From the NCBI GenBank assembly GCA_000469685.2, contig LS997566.1:16854045-16918044 (forward strand): a stretch of DNA of 64,000 bases, in the 5' to 3' direction. The position numbers and the translations under genes are program-made. This document shows positions 36,301 to 47,900 of this stretch, piece by piece. Positions within the stretch are counted from its first letter, which is position 1; the number at the start of each line of letters is the position of its first letter. The notes beneath the pieces are model-generated. The model had not been told where the DNA came from. It did not search any database and was given only the letters and a program-made list of their open reading frames with translations. Source of the DNA: Haemonchus contortus (taxonomy: Eukaryota > Nematoda > Chromadorea > Rhabditida > Trichostrongylidae).

Positions 36301-38112
36301 GTAGATCAAAGGCACAGTACGCGATAATTTCTGGGTACCCGGTTTTTGAAGGATGAAGAAAGATACAGTCTCGAATAGTACAAAAATAACGAACAAAGCA
36401 CAGAAAAGGCGTATAAAAAGAAATGTGAGGGCACAGAAAGCCAGTAAAATGAAGGGTTGGACGATTTCCAGGTAAAAATGGCGTGAAAATAATGTTTGGG
36501 TAAGATGACGCTCTGCGTCTCTGACACCAAACGGCAGTGTGCACAGAGGCCGCGTCAGGGCGCAGACATAGTTTGATGCCCAACTTCTTGCAAGAGATAA
36601 CTATGCCACTCAACTCCGGATCTCCCCCCCTAGCTCGATCTTTATGCGTATTGCAGGATTGCGATGGAAGATTGGAGCGCGCGGGCAATTTGTGAGGAAG
36701 GGACTCCGTTCATTGTTTGAATTGGCTGGCCGCTCTCTTTGAATTCAATGCGGTCTTGATCTTCGCTAATATAGGAGGAGTCATTCCAGTCAGTTAACCT
36801 AATTAACATAAAAACGAAAAAAAAACAGGAAAAGAGATCAAACCTAATAAAAAGGAAATTCAATCAACGAAAAATATTGCGTCCTATCGAATGGTGAAGA
36901 GGCGGGGTGAGTACGGTAATTGCAGTGAGATTTGCGCATGCCGCAAGGGAGAATGCCGCAATCGATGGGGAGAAGTTCCGATACCCCTATGCCCTCTACT
37001 GTCTGGTGTCAGAGGCGCAGCGCACAGAATGGCGCTGGCACCCCTTAGTCTGACGTGACATCGGTAGAGGGGCAGGGAATCCAGACGATCCAGTAACGGG
37101 GCTCCCATCGTGCATTAGCCGTTGAGTTTTTGGGCCCGACAGCGTCCTTCCTGTTATCCCTGTAGACCACTGAGTATTCCTAGAGGGAGAACGCAGGCTC
37201 CATTTTTATCATGAATTATGCTTTCAACGGGAGTGACAGAACTTATCCCCGAATTCCAACGCTCCGCGGCGGTGGCTCCGCTGCGACTCTGTGTGTTGTC
37301 AAATTCAAAATTCAAATCTCTCCCTTCAGAGCGCGTGCGGGGAGCGCGACGCGCCGTTCGAGAGAAAATGCCAGACCCCCTCTGACGGCAGCCCAGTTTT
37401 TTTCCTATGGACGAGCTAGTATCTAGGTGGGTTGAATGGAAGATGTAAATCTTTCTATGAGAGCTAAAGCTCTCTAAAACCTCTCCTAAACCATGCTGTA
37501 CGAGCACTGCACATGACACTTTTCCGCACTCCAACAGAAATAAGGCCGAATTTGAAACATTCGCTCAATCAGGTCGCCGAACAAGTACACGGCATTATCC
37601 CAGCTGAAACAGCAATCCCATGCTAGAAACAAAGACACATCCGGGTGATTTTGGGGAGAAGTGCCCACACCTAGACGACGGGTGGCGATACCTTTTCAGA
37701 AATATAGGTGGCAACTTTTCAGAAGTATAGGTGGCAGCAAGAAGGAGCGCAGTGTCGAAAACAGGGATGCGGACATCCTCTCTATTCTCTTCTCCACAAA
37801 AATGTGTCAAGAAAGGGATTGAGTGAGTTCGAAAGATTCTTCAACTACACAGGAATGACACAAATACGGTAATGGCTATATTGTAAACAATATCTGGACA
37901 CTATGCAAGCAGGACGAGTATGCAGTCAGCGTCATTGGACTCCGGCTGTAGACCAGTAGAAGATCTATTCATAGAGTTTCTCTGTTTCACGCAAGCGCAA
38001 AGAAGATTTGGAGTTCCGAGCTCCGTCAACGAACAAGAGCTATTATATAGCTTTACTATTATTTACGCGAAGAAATGGAAAATAGGGGGGGGGGGGGCAC
38101 AAGGCATAGGCA
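33330..38112. repeat. repeat block C (third copy of duplicated unit)
   Basis: Collinear with block A over its whole length and nearly identical to block B over 33403-36689. Relative to B it lacks ~47-49 bases after 36640 (between TTTATGC and GTATTGCAGG) and continues past B's end to the TTTACGCGAAGAAATGG segment shared with block A. A run of 12 G follows at about 38087. It carries the secreted gene at 34801-36140. Confidence 0.9.
34801..36140 (+). CDS. small secreted protein, copy C
   Basis: Exons 34801-34855, 34964-35016, 35074-35165, 35229-35313 and 36036-36140 mirror copy B with identical phases. The encoded 129-residue protein is the same as copy B. The only coding difference noticed is a silent C to T in an Ile codon at 35156. 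Signal peptide, two C-terminal cysteines, splice sites and the upstream TTTAAATAGCTG doublet are all intact. The near identity points to a recent duplication or gene conversion, or to an assembly duplicate. Confidence 0.7.
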
Positions 38113-39270
38113 GAATTGAAAGCAGTTCGGGGCTCCTGACATGTGGCTTTTCCCAACAAGCGCTCAAACTGCCGACCCAGTTGCAACAGTTCCCGGAAAT
38201 TGAACACCAAAAGATCCCAAACAAGGAACCAACCTTCTGCTGCTCACGAACATTGCAACCGATCAAGATTTCCGCGTAACTCTTATCCAGCTACCGTCAA
38301 CGGTGTCTCGTTGGGCCCTTGCTGTTCACAATATCAAGTGGGACGGCAACGTTGCGCGCAATTTGAGGGTGTGATACATTTCGGAATGGTTGATCAGTGG
38401 GAGACAATGCACTTCCTTCTTGATTCATGACGCCTTTACTCATTCTACTCGAATGATCATTCCACTGAGAGCCCCAACAACTAAGTGAACAGTTTTCTTC
38501 AGTTTTTGATATAGATACAAGCGAATCTCGAAACCAGTTCCTCCTCTACATTCGTTTTGGGAATGATGTTGCATCCGTATTGCGAAGCATCATTGAACCT
38601 AGAAACCTAAAAAGATCGAATACTACTTCTTTCTACAAAACGTAAACGTTAGAATTTATCCGCTATCTGCAACGTTCAGTAAACAACTGCTTGCTAGTTT
38701 CCAACTGTTCGTAGTTTCGAAAGTTGAAAATCCAGTGTGTGCAGTGTAGTGTAAATGTAGTAAACCAAAGAGAGAAGGTTTGGAGAGTTGAAGAGAATGG
38801 GTTCATATGAGCTGTAATGCGAAAACGATTTGCACGATACATCCGATAACCTAGTATGACCACAGTTAGTTAATTCCTCGAACTTATCTTACTTTTGGCA
38901 AAGGCAAGCTTTTGTACACCGATCACCATCACTTTCTCGTTCGAGTCCAAATATTCCATTATCCTTTGCTCCATCTCTTTACTCCACTTCTGCGAACAAA
39001 GTTCGCTACTTTGATCCTTCTCAGCTGATCCCATCAAGAGAACTCACTATATTTGGATTGTGTTGTCGGTTAAGCCGTTTATCGAGAGCGCATATTTCTA
39101 GCAAAAAACATTTGGCAACCATTAACATTCGTTCATCCATAAACTAAATGAGACGATCCAAGAAGTCATGGAAGGACATCAAAATCATTAACTTCTTGTT
39201 TATCCCTAACCATTGTGGAATGCCTGTATTTCACTGGAGATTAGAAGGAAATTTATTTACCCTCTGACAT
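38113..39270. other. intergenic, no gene recognised
   Basis: A frame at 38195-38380 reading into LIQLPSTVSRWALAVHNIK has coding-like composition but no start, splice context or recognised family. The rest is AT-rich and featureless. Confidence 0.3.
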
Positions 39271-39700
39271 TTATCCGCACCCGTCGCAGTAGGCATTTGT
39301 TACCTACGCATCGACGATCTCGTTGGCCAATATATTGTTTGATGAAATTGATGCCGGGACAGGCAGGTCCATAATTGCTGTTTTCGCGCAAACCCGGCCC
39401 CGGTAGGTGGAGTTACCTGCCGTTAGCTTTCCCATCTTGCCGCCTACATCTCTAAGAAATTTTAACGCCTCTGATCCAAATTTACTATTTTTGAGGAAGC
39501 CCCGCCACCCAGTGAGCGGAGTCTACATCTGTCACATACCATTAATTTTCCTATCTTGCCACCTACACCCCTGCCAAATTTGAATACTCTAGGCTCAGGA
39601 GAACGGAGTTACAGATTTCCAGTGAGCGACAACTTTCGCGCAAGCCCCGCCCCTAGTGGGCGGAGCTAACTTGAGTCAGGTGTACCCAAGGAGTTTGGGA
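39270..39700. repeat. three imperfect units with CCCCGCC...GGCGGAG
   Basis: Segments with AAGCCCCGCC or CCCGGCCCCG followed by (G/T)G(G/A)GCGGAG or GGTGGAG recur at about 39386, 39497 and 39641. They are separated by a shared TTTCCNATCTTGCC(G/A)CCTAC stretch. GC-rich cores in an AT-rich context suggest subrepeats of a dispersed element. Confidence 0.5.
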
Positions 39701-39905
39701 ATTCCCCACCTTCTCCTACCTGTCTGAGCTGTGCTAGTTGATTTCCAAACGGCGCCCCATAAGATACTTACAGAAAAACAGTCAAAAAGACAAACAGACA
39801 AACATAAAGAGAAACGGACATTCAGGTGTACGATACTGGCTCACGAGACGGAAATAAACGCTTTATTGCCCGATAATGACGGGGAGTTGGAAGAGTCTGC
39901 AGCTG

Positions 39906-40139
39906 ATTACCGTGATGCCCTCGTTGTCAACGATGATAAAGAAATCGGACAATAACGCGCCAGAAGGACATGTTTCGATAAGGACTGCAGGTCGTCTGCT
40001 GTAAAGAAGTTTTCTTCATTCTCATTTGAACATGAATCTGCTATTGAAGGAACCGATGACGCTACTTGCGGCGAACCTCTCGACTTCTTCGGTGTTTTTT
40101 TGAAGGACGAGCTGCTCACTTTTACTGTAAAGAAATCAA
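39906..40139 (-). other. candidate isolated exon, Ser-rich with a basic cluster
   Basis: The minus-strand frame is bounded by a TTCTTTACAG acceptor ending at about 40140 and a CACG|GTAATC donor near 39918. It reads SSSSFKKTPKKSRGSPQVAS and then NFFTADDLQSLSKHVLLARY. The composition is like a nuclear protein exon with a nuclear-localisation-like KKTPKKSR. No convincing neighbouring exons were found, so the gene is incomplete or this is chance. Confidence 0.3.
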
Positions 40140-40449
40140 TCGGTACGGAATCATCAAGTCGACGAAGTTCAGAGAAACCTATGAGTAATAAGTGATGCAA
40201 TTTTCAGGGCTGTGAAAATGCTAACGTTGTTCCACTACTGGTCTGCAAAGAAACAGTACGTAGGAAACGTTTGTTCGTCGTAGGAGAAATGACGGGCACG
40301 GCTGCCACCAACGCATAAGTTCTGACAACTCCTAACTATTTCATTGATGTCGAGAATATTTGAAATTCTTGTCAGAATATGTGGGCTGCCACCGCCCCTA
40401 GGCACATGCTGTTAGTAGCCCATATAAGCTGTCGTCTCATGGATGTGCT

Positions 40450-41125
40450 AAAGGCACGGTTCACGATAGAAAAGGTTACCGAGTTCTTCCTTCAGGAATA
40501 CTCAGCGCCCCCCCCCCCATGGGTGGTAGAAGGGACCCTCTCGCTCCCATAATCTCGGCGCTTAAGGCATAGTGGAAGCCCCGTTGCCGCAGTAGTTCGC
40601 TTTCCCGCCCCTCGATCGGTGTCACGTTAGACGAGTGTCGAGGCAATACAGATTGCTATTATTCGTTCTAGAACCCACGCACAATCAGCTAATCGCCGAG
40701 TGATGAGGCGATGTTTTTCTCCCATTCCTTTTTTCCCTGTTTTTCTTTTTGCTGCCGCGATCCCTTATTTAATTTCCTACTCCTAGAGGCTGAAAAAGGT
40801 GAGCTACTTTTGCTGCTACTGAGGTTTTCTTGTTTATTTATGCTTATAAGTGAATGAATGTTCGCTTACCATTGTCTGTTATTCGTACCAGGACCCACGA
40901 GCGTGCAGTGAAACACACTGTTTAGCTCGTCCGGACGCCCCACTCTTTCATTTTTCTGCTTTCCTTCTCGTCCAGCCCCCCTTTTTAACGGTTTCTCGAA
41001 GCCCTTTTTCACTTTGGAAACACCGATGCACGCAGTTTCTTCACCTCAGTCGCACTAGTTTCGATCTTGTCTTCCATTTTTCATTATAATTTGGATTACC
41101 CAAAATTATCGTGAATTGTGCCTTT
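40450..41125. mobile_element. ~676-bp TIR element, family 1 (copy 2)
   Basis: Begins AAAGGCACGGTTCACGATAG and ends TATCGTGAATTGTGCCTTT, its inverted complement. Internal order matches the copy at 643-1310, including a TGATGAGGCGATGTTTTTCT block and the CTCGTCCGGACGCCCCACTC segment. A poly-C run lies at about 40508. No coding capacity. Confidence 0.7.
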
Positions 41126-41615
41126 AAAGACAGACCTTATAGAGAGGAGAACAGGACTTCTTGTCACGGGTATTTCGAAAGACAACGCGCGCTTACTGAT
41201 ATCATCGTGTACTGCAGTTTACTGTCACGATCCTACTGATTGTACTGTTGCAAAGCTAATACAGAGTATAAATCACAGTAGCCATACTCCATTTCCAAAG
41301 CAGTCCACTAGATATGGCTTTGATCTACTCCTTACGATAATTCCACTTCTCACAAGGTTCAGCCTGTAAGGATGTTTTGTTATAATTTGGGAAACATTGG
41401 TGCTAGGTGCAGCGCCGAATTACTTTGAACTTGACAGATTGTTCGCAAAAGCTACATCTTTGTTGAAAATCCCACAGGACCATAAAAGGAGAACTCTTAC
41501 ACTGGCTATTTCACTCCCACTTGGCAATGCATTTTCTTGAGAAGATCTCCTGCAGTCCTCCAGAAAGATCTAGTGATAACAGCAAAAGAATCAGGTGTCG
41601 CGCACAAGATCATAC

Positions 41616-42003
41616 GGCACTATTTACCCTTAACTGCCCCACCTTGTCGAGAATGGGCTGGATTTCTACCGAATTTTTTCAAAGAAGATGAAACCGGCTA
41701 GAAACTTGCCTACAGGGGTAATTCGACCCGTAGAACACGAATATTGCATCCATTTGTTATAAAGATGCCTCGCGCTTGCGCTACAGGCGCCTGCGCCAAA
41801 TCGCTGGGTCACCGATCCTGCTGAAAACTTGCCCCTAACTAGTGTCCCAGGCGTTTTCATGATGAGTGGATGCAATACTCGTGTTCTACGGGTCAAATTA
41901 CCCCTCTAGGCAAGTTTCTATCCGGTTTCATCTTCCTTGAAAAAATTCGATAGAAATCCAGCCCTTTCTCGACAGACTGGGGCAGTAAAGGGTAAATAGT
42001 GCC
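41616..42003. mobile_element. hAT-like foldback MITE
   Basis: The 388-bp element begins GGCACTATTTACCCTT and ends with the inverted complement (AAAGGGTAAATAGTGCC). Long inverted arms (~130 bases) extend inward past GGGCTGGATTTCTA(C/T)CGAAT and flank a short centre. A perfect 8-base target duplication GATCATAC lies at 41608-41615 and 42004-42011. An 8-base duplication with long arms and no ORF is typical of hAT-derived MITEs. Confidence 0.9.
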
Positions 42004-42590
42004 GATCATACTTATTACAAAATACTCCTGAACTACTTGTGGATCTCTAATTGTAAGATGCGCCCAGCAATCCCATCACGGCTGAGACAGATTGACCAAG
42101 ATTCAAATCGGTTGCTTTCTTTGCTTCCTTCAATGTGTAGACAGAGACCTTTGGTAAAAAGTCTAAATAAAGAAGAGATTATAAATCCGAGGAGGTAAGC
42201 CCTTAGCTTCTTACTCTTTGAGAAAAAATAAAGGGAAACCATGCAAATGGAAAACAAGTGAGCGACTTGAGAGAATCCTAAGGTCGGATCCACGATGATC
42301 TTAAAAAAGACTTAGATTTCAATCATTCAGAAAATACAAGAACTTTTTGTGTTACTTTCCTTTCCTCTTAGCTATTTCGCTTCAATAGTCTTTGGTGATC
42401 TCCTGCAGGTCTTGAGAATTTGTAATATGTACACTCCCTTTGGACAGCTCGACGTTCTAGCTATTGGTGAACGAACTACAATTCATGGAATAGGAGAATC
42501 CAGAAAAGCGATGCTAAAACATCCATATTCAAGGGGCCGAAGTGCTAACGTAAGATCTCTGTGGAAATTTGTTTTCGGCGGTGATCTGAT

Positions 42591-42709
42591 ATGGGAACGG
42601 GTCACTTCTTCATTGCTCTTATCAAACCGTACCTGACCGTCAATCTCCCTGATAAAGTCGTCTCGTATAAAATAGCCGACAACAAAGTGGTCTTCAGTTG
42701 GACACGATG
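42591..42709 (+). other. candidate isolated first exon
   Basis: ATG 42591 starts a frame reading MGTGHFFIALIKPYLTVNLP and continuing to NKVVFSWTRW, ending at a good donor (GATG|GTGAGT, phase 2). Codon use looks protein-like. An in-frame stop precedes the ATG, and no downstream exon in phase was found before the LINE remains at 43.4 kb. The gene may have been truncated by insertions. Confidence 0.3.
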
Positions 42710-42954
42710 GTGAGTTTTATCTCTTTGTACATTGCTTAGTCTCTTTCTAGAAGATGTCATTTTTCTCGTTGTGAGCAAAGTTCGCTAATGGGTGCTGGCA
42801 GAGTAAAACGATCATTTTTACGTTGACGTTATTTGTGACGTTTTTAGCACTCATAATTTACACACAGAAACCAAATAGTGACGATTCAGATGGCTCCCAG
42901 CAAAGTTCAACTCAGCCCTGCCGAAATCTGAGTACTTCAGTATGCGCAGGAAAT

Positions 42955-43032
42955 ATGTATGTTCATGGATGATCGCGAAAGTGCCATGACATCCAATCCA
43001 TGGCACTTTTGCGATCATTCATGAACATATAT
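42955..43032. repeat. short near-perfect hairpin
   Basis: Arms of about 31 bases (starting TATGTTCATGGATGATCGCG, with its complement ending ATGAACATA) pair with two mismatches around a ~10-base loop. Too short for a typical MITE. Could be a miRNA-like precursor or a palindromic remnant. Confidence 0.55.
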
Positions 43033-43485
43033 CCAATAGAAAACTGCATGTAACCGAATGACATAGCGTTCTTTTAGCACTGCCATTTGATCACCTCCCT
43101 CCCTGTCCAAATCCAGCTGAAAACTATAGAATCCTTTCGAGTGTAAACGAGTTTCGCTGAAATATAATCACGCTGTCGTCTGAATAGATGTAAGTAGCGG
43201 CAATCTAACTTCTTTGAGACTTGTGACAGTGTGGAGCTGATCGATTGTACTGAACCATCTCCAAAACCCTGCTTGCTCATATGGCTGTCCTTCGTCTAAT
43301 GCTCTGCCGATCCCATTGAGGATAACTCCTGCGAACAGTTCGCATATGAGAACAGGAGGCAAATTGAGCGACAGGTGCCAATATCGTCAGACGCGTTTTG
43401 CGTTCCTAGAGGTCTGCGTGACGAGCCCGCCGCTATGGTTTGGACGATGAATGGTGGGAAGCACCCCATCTATTCTGGTTCGGTC

Positions 43486-44200
43486 CTATGGGGAGCGGGA
43501 GCGGTGCAACTCTTTAACGACGTGAATGATGGCATGTCGAATTAGTGAATGGAGGACGATGGAACGACACGTCCATCCTGCACAGCATGGTAGGTAGACA
43601 TTAGACGTGGCTGTCGAAGCCATCCGAGTAGAAGTCATAACGACCTTCTCCATTTGCCTTCGATACGCAGTAACTGTTCCGTCAAGACGACGAATGGAAG
43701 TCATTTTGATCGACAGGGCTTCTGCAGCAGTAAACTATCATGGACGGTGTCGGCATTATAAACAGACAGCCTTTCACACGGGTCAGTCCCTTTCCCCAGT
43801 CACTCCCGATATGTAACTCTTTAAAGCTCTTTTAGGACAATACTTCCTTCGTCGGTGATAAAATCACCGAGGACGACTTTGGAAGAAAGAGTAGCTCCTT
43901 TTCCCCGTAGTTTGATGCTGCTGCGTAGGCAAGGAAGTTTGATTGAGCTGAAGCTGAGCCTCATTCTCGATCGCAAACGTCAGACTGAGCTGTCAAGCTT
44001 TCATACGGATCGATGTTTATGGCTGAAAGCGTTGACTAGGAGACATACACCGCCGACTCCTCTGCTACCGCAAGTTCAAATGACCACTCTCGGCACCAGC
44101 CATGCCTTCTAGTGCAATGATTATCTACTTGGTCGTCACCGAATGATCCATACGCGCTTCCGATGCTAGGCACAGATCACCGTCTTACAATCTTATTTGT
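43486..44200 (-). pseudogene. RTE-type LINE fragment (endonuclease end and RT lead-in)
   Basis: On the minus strand, decayed endonuclease blocks (a MNID-like region near 44020, then VVLGDF at about 43870) precede a frame at 43704-43486 that includes TVTAYRRQMEKVV, NVYLPCC and LIRHAIIHVVKELHRSRSP. This resembles the segment leading into RTE reverse transcriptase (MEKV...FY..LF.S.V.LP...LPSEVRHAI..V.....PG.D). Frames are broken and no catalytic FADD-type motif follows. Confidence 0.65.
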
Positions 44201-44230
44201 CCTTCTTCTTACAAGCGACCTGTAGTGGGC

Positions 44231-44911
44231 CTGAGACTTCGGCAGGTCTCAAGTGGTCTCACCTAATGCTATCCTCCCTACCCTACTACTTGCTCCTTAC
44301 TTCCCTATATGCCGCCAGTAGCCTGGTCACCAACCGGTTTGAGATCCTTCAGTGAAAGAGAATGCTCAGTAAGGGGCATCCGTGAACCACTTCCATATGA
44401 GTCGTCGAAAACGTCAGGGTTCAATGACTCGAACCTTGGTGAGAAAACGAACTTAAGCATGAGTCAATCCTCAAAACTGCATGTAACAAATATTAATATA
44501 CGCTACCAACTTTCCAGAGCTGCGCCTATCACACATCATTGGCAGTTCTAACCAGTCACCTGGGTTGTCGGCTCCGTCCAACATACATGCCCACTCCTGG
44601 TGAAAGATCCGTTGAGCTAAATTTAAAGCGAAGAGTGAAGGCTAAACGCGTTTTTGCTCCATGTAGGGCCCACAGAATGGTTTTATACGAAAATTAGACA
44701 AGAAAGTGGTTAGCATACACTGTCCACAGGAAAAGCCAAGCAGCCCCTCTCCATCGCAGCGATATGAGATGCCGAGTCGTTTTTACTTTACTCCGATGGG
44801 AGTTTGAAATTATTATGTGTCTTGATTATTTACGGAGGGATATTTATTTTATTTACTTACTACGCAACTCATTTACTTTGAAATTAGTTTACTCTAATTT
44901 TCTGGATTCAG
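44231..44911. other. upstream region of the protease gene
   Basis: No complete gene was recognised. The initiator exon of the cathepsin B-like gene should lie here. The frame entering 44912 is closed by a TAG upstream, so the Met must come from a separate exon that could not be identified with confidence. Confidence 0.3.
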
Positions 44912-47900
44912 AAGGGACTTCTGGTGTGTCTCTTCTTCGTATTGGCCGATTGCCATATTAAACTCGATTCGTCATCAGAAGAGTATGAAAAGGAAGGGAG
45001 AGACTTCCAGAACAGGCGGTCTACACTAGGTATGTGAGAACAATGTGAAAGCAAAAATATTCGTTTGGAAGTTATGTTGAAAACATGATAACTAAGGAGA
45101 TTTGTTGGTATATGTAGGTGCTATACTGAAAAAAACATTATCATATCTAAAAAATTTAGGCGAACAGTTGATATGTATGTTTAGAACCTAACTAATGGTC
45201 TATAAAACTCTTTGTATTCGAAAAGAACTTGGACTTGTTTAATTAGGAGTTTTACTCTTTTTTCTAACGGCGCAGTTAATGTCAGTGCGGCAAAAATAAG
45301 CAAAAGTTTGCTCCAACATACATTTTTTTCTTCTTGGTTCAACATAGAATACAACAATCAACATTTTCAGAATCGTTCCGCAATCGCAGAATTCCAACAG
45401 AAGCAGAGGAATTAACAGGACGAGAACTGATCGACTATGTGAACAGCCACCAGTCATTGTGGAGGGTTGGTCGGGAATTTCTTCATCTATTACTAAAGAT
45501 TAAAACCTTTGGCATCCGTCAGCCTCATTTTTGGAAAGCGTCTACGCCTTCGACTTCCTTCGCGAATCGTAGCCCCAGACTTTTCGCCTTTACAATGACT
45601 AGCCGATATACAAGTTAATGCTTTATCCTCCCAGACGAGTATCCTCTTCGATGCGAACCATGCAAAACCTACCTTTCCTAAACTCTCTTACGACGCTGCA
45701 CTCGATAGAATACGAACACGACTGGGAAAACCTTCAACGTCACCAGCTGCTCATAACAAATTTCCGTATTTTATGCCGCTTTGGTTTCGATGGAAGGCCT
45801 CCAAAACGATGAAGTTTGCCTTCCACAGTAACTGAAGTTCCCCGTTCTTGTTCCTGCACGAGCTCTCGCTGCTCGACTTCTTGGGCCCCACTCTTGAGTT
45901 TGGGGTTTAGTCTCCCACTTAAATATATTCCCTTCAGTGGGGCGAAGTTGGACAAAAAAACTAGAACTGCCAAAATGTTCATTTTCCCAGTCAACAAGCA
46001 AAGTAACCTCGATAAATCTCAAATATTCAGGCAAAGGAGAATCGTCGCTTCGCTCGCTATCCAGATCGTACAAAATGGGGTCTGATGGGTGTGAATAATG
46101 TGCGCCTGAGTGTGAGGGTACGTTTCCAGTCGTTCTTCTCTTATCATTGCCCTATTTCGAGCAGATGTCTGTAGCGCCTCCTGTCACCGCGTGACTCTTA
46201 TCATCTGGTTTACACAGGCAAAACAGCATCTGTCCACCACCAAGGACTTAGACATCGACATTCCGGAGTCGTTCGATGCACGAGAAGAATGGCCCGATTG
46301 CGATTCTATCAAGGTCATTCGGGATCAATCCAGCTGTGGTAAGTAAATAGCGAATTGAAAGGTAAACGATAAAAGGACGAAGTGCAGTGACGGGACAATT
46401 GATACGGTTTAATACACTTTGCAATTCAAAAGAGATAACATCCCTTCCACAGTTCCACTTTTCAAACAATTCGACATAAAGAATCATAACTTGAATCGGA
46501 TGAAAAAGCGTGTTGATGTTATAATAAAATAAATCCTAATAAATCCCTAAAAGTAGGGAGAATGGAGGTTAGACGAGATCGCCATGACGGAAATAACATG
46601 GAAGGTATTCGGACGAGATTCCAGTTGTCGCAATAGCGCAAAGAGCCGACTAGATCGGGCCAGAGCTGTACAGAACTGCCCTTCACTGTCGCTATGGGTC
46701 ATAAGATATTGTTTGAAGTTCCTACATGAGTTCCCTTGTAATCGGTACAGCCTTTACAGTGCCGATGAAATTTGTCCGAGGATACACCCGGGACATTGTT
46801 TGAGCCTTTACAACTCCCCATCTAGGCCGTGTTCCGAACCAGTAGAGCCAGATATGGTATACGAGAGGGCCTCGAATTACTCCTGAGGGGAAATCTCAGA
46901 AAACATTTTTATCGTGATCCGTGCCTTTAAATGAAAGCCAAGAAGTTGTTAGCCCATGGGCACCGTTGGGAAGTTCCATTCACCTACGATGACACTTCGT
47001 TGCAAGAAAAATGTAAAATCGGGCCTGACTGCAACAATTGTGCTTTTCATATCACCTGGCCGACCCTCTCAAACTACCTAGACGGTGAGAAAGTCATGAC
47101 AATGTGTTGCTAGAACAATCGAGAATGTTGAGGTGTAGGGATTACACTGAAAAATGGTTTTTGAAATACAATTAGGAAAATTTTGCATTATGTTAACGTT
47201 AAGGACTTACTGAAACATATCCCTCTTATAGATGCTCAGAAGAATCCCTAAATTTTGTGGTTTTAAGGGTCATGCTGGGCATTTGGAGCTGTCGAAGCAA
47301 TGTCGGATCGTATATGCATAGCCTCAAAAGGAGAAATCCAGGTAAGACATTTTCACCTCTCTGTTGCGGACAGGCCAACGTAGCCTTTTGAAAGAGAAGA
47401 GCCCTTACACGACCAGCTGATGTCTCAGCCTGAGCAGTTCCCATCCCAGCCCATTTCAGATCACCGCAGAGGCATTGTTGTTTGAATCTAGCTACTGCCA
47501 GCCTGTCACCATATCACGACCCCGGAAATGTGTTATTAAGAACTGTGGTCACGGTTTTTTTCACATGTGATTGATCCAGTTCTCCGAAAAGAGCGAAAAA
47601 ATCGAACTGATTAAATTATCGCCTTCATAAAAACTATGTTAATACCTTCAGTGGCATTCCGTGCAATCAAAAACAATGACCACCCATACATATTCGGATA
47701 GGGTTGCCTGAAAATGTACTACAAATGAACGACAGTGATTCTTTTCAGGTTTCGCTTTCAGCTGATGATCTTCTAAGTTGCTGCAAGTCATGCGGTTTTG
47801 GGTAAGTCTTTCCATGAAACTCCTTGAGCTGTTTATGAGATATTTGTTTTTTTGGACGCCACCCCTTACCATTTCCTCTTCACCATCTTCGATTCCATTT

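Noticed and set aside
39731..39955. Plus-strand Lys/Glu-rich frame
   Set aside because: Overlaps the subrepeat region and is antisense to a better bounded exon candidate; no start or splice context.
46584..46886. 100-codon frame inside a protease intron
   Set aside because: It ends next to a family-1 TIR end (ATCGTGATCCGTGCCTTT at about 46910) and interrupts the active-site intron; it looks like repeat sequence.
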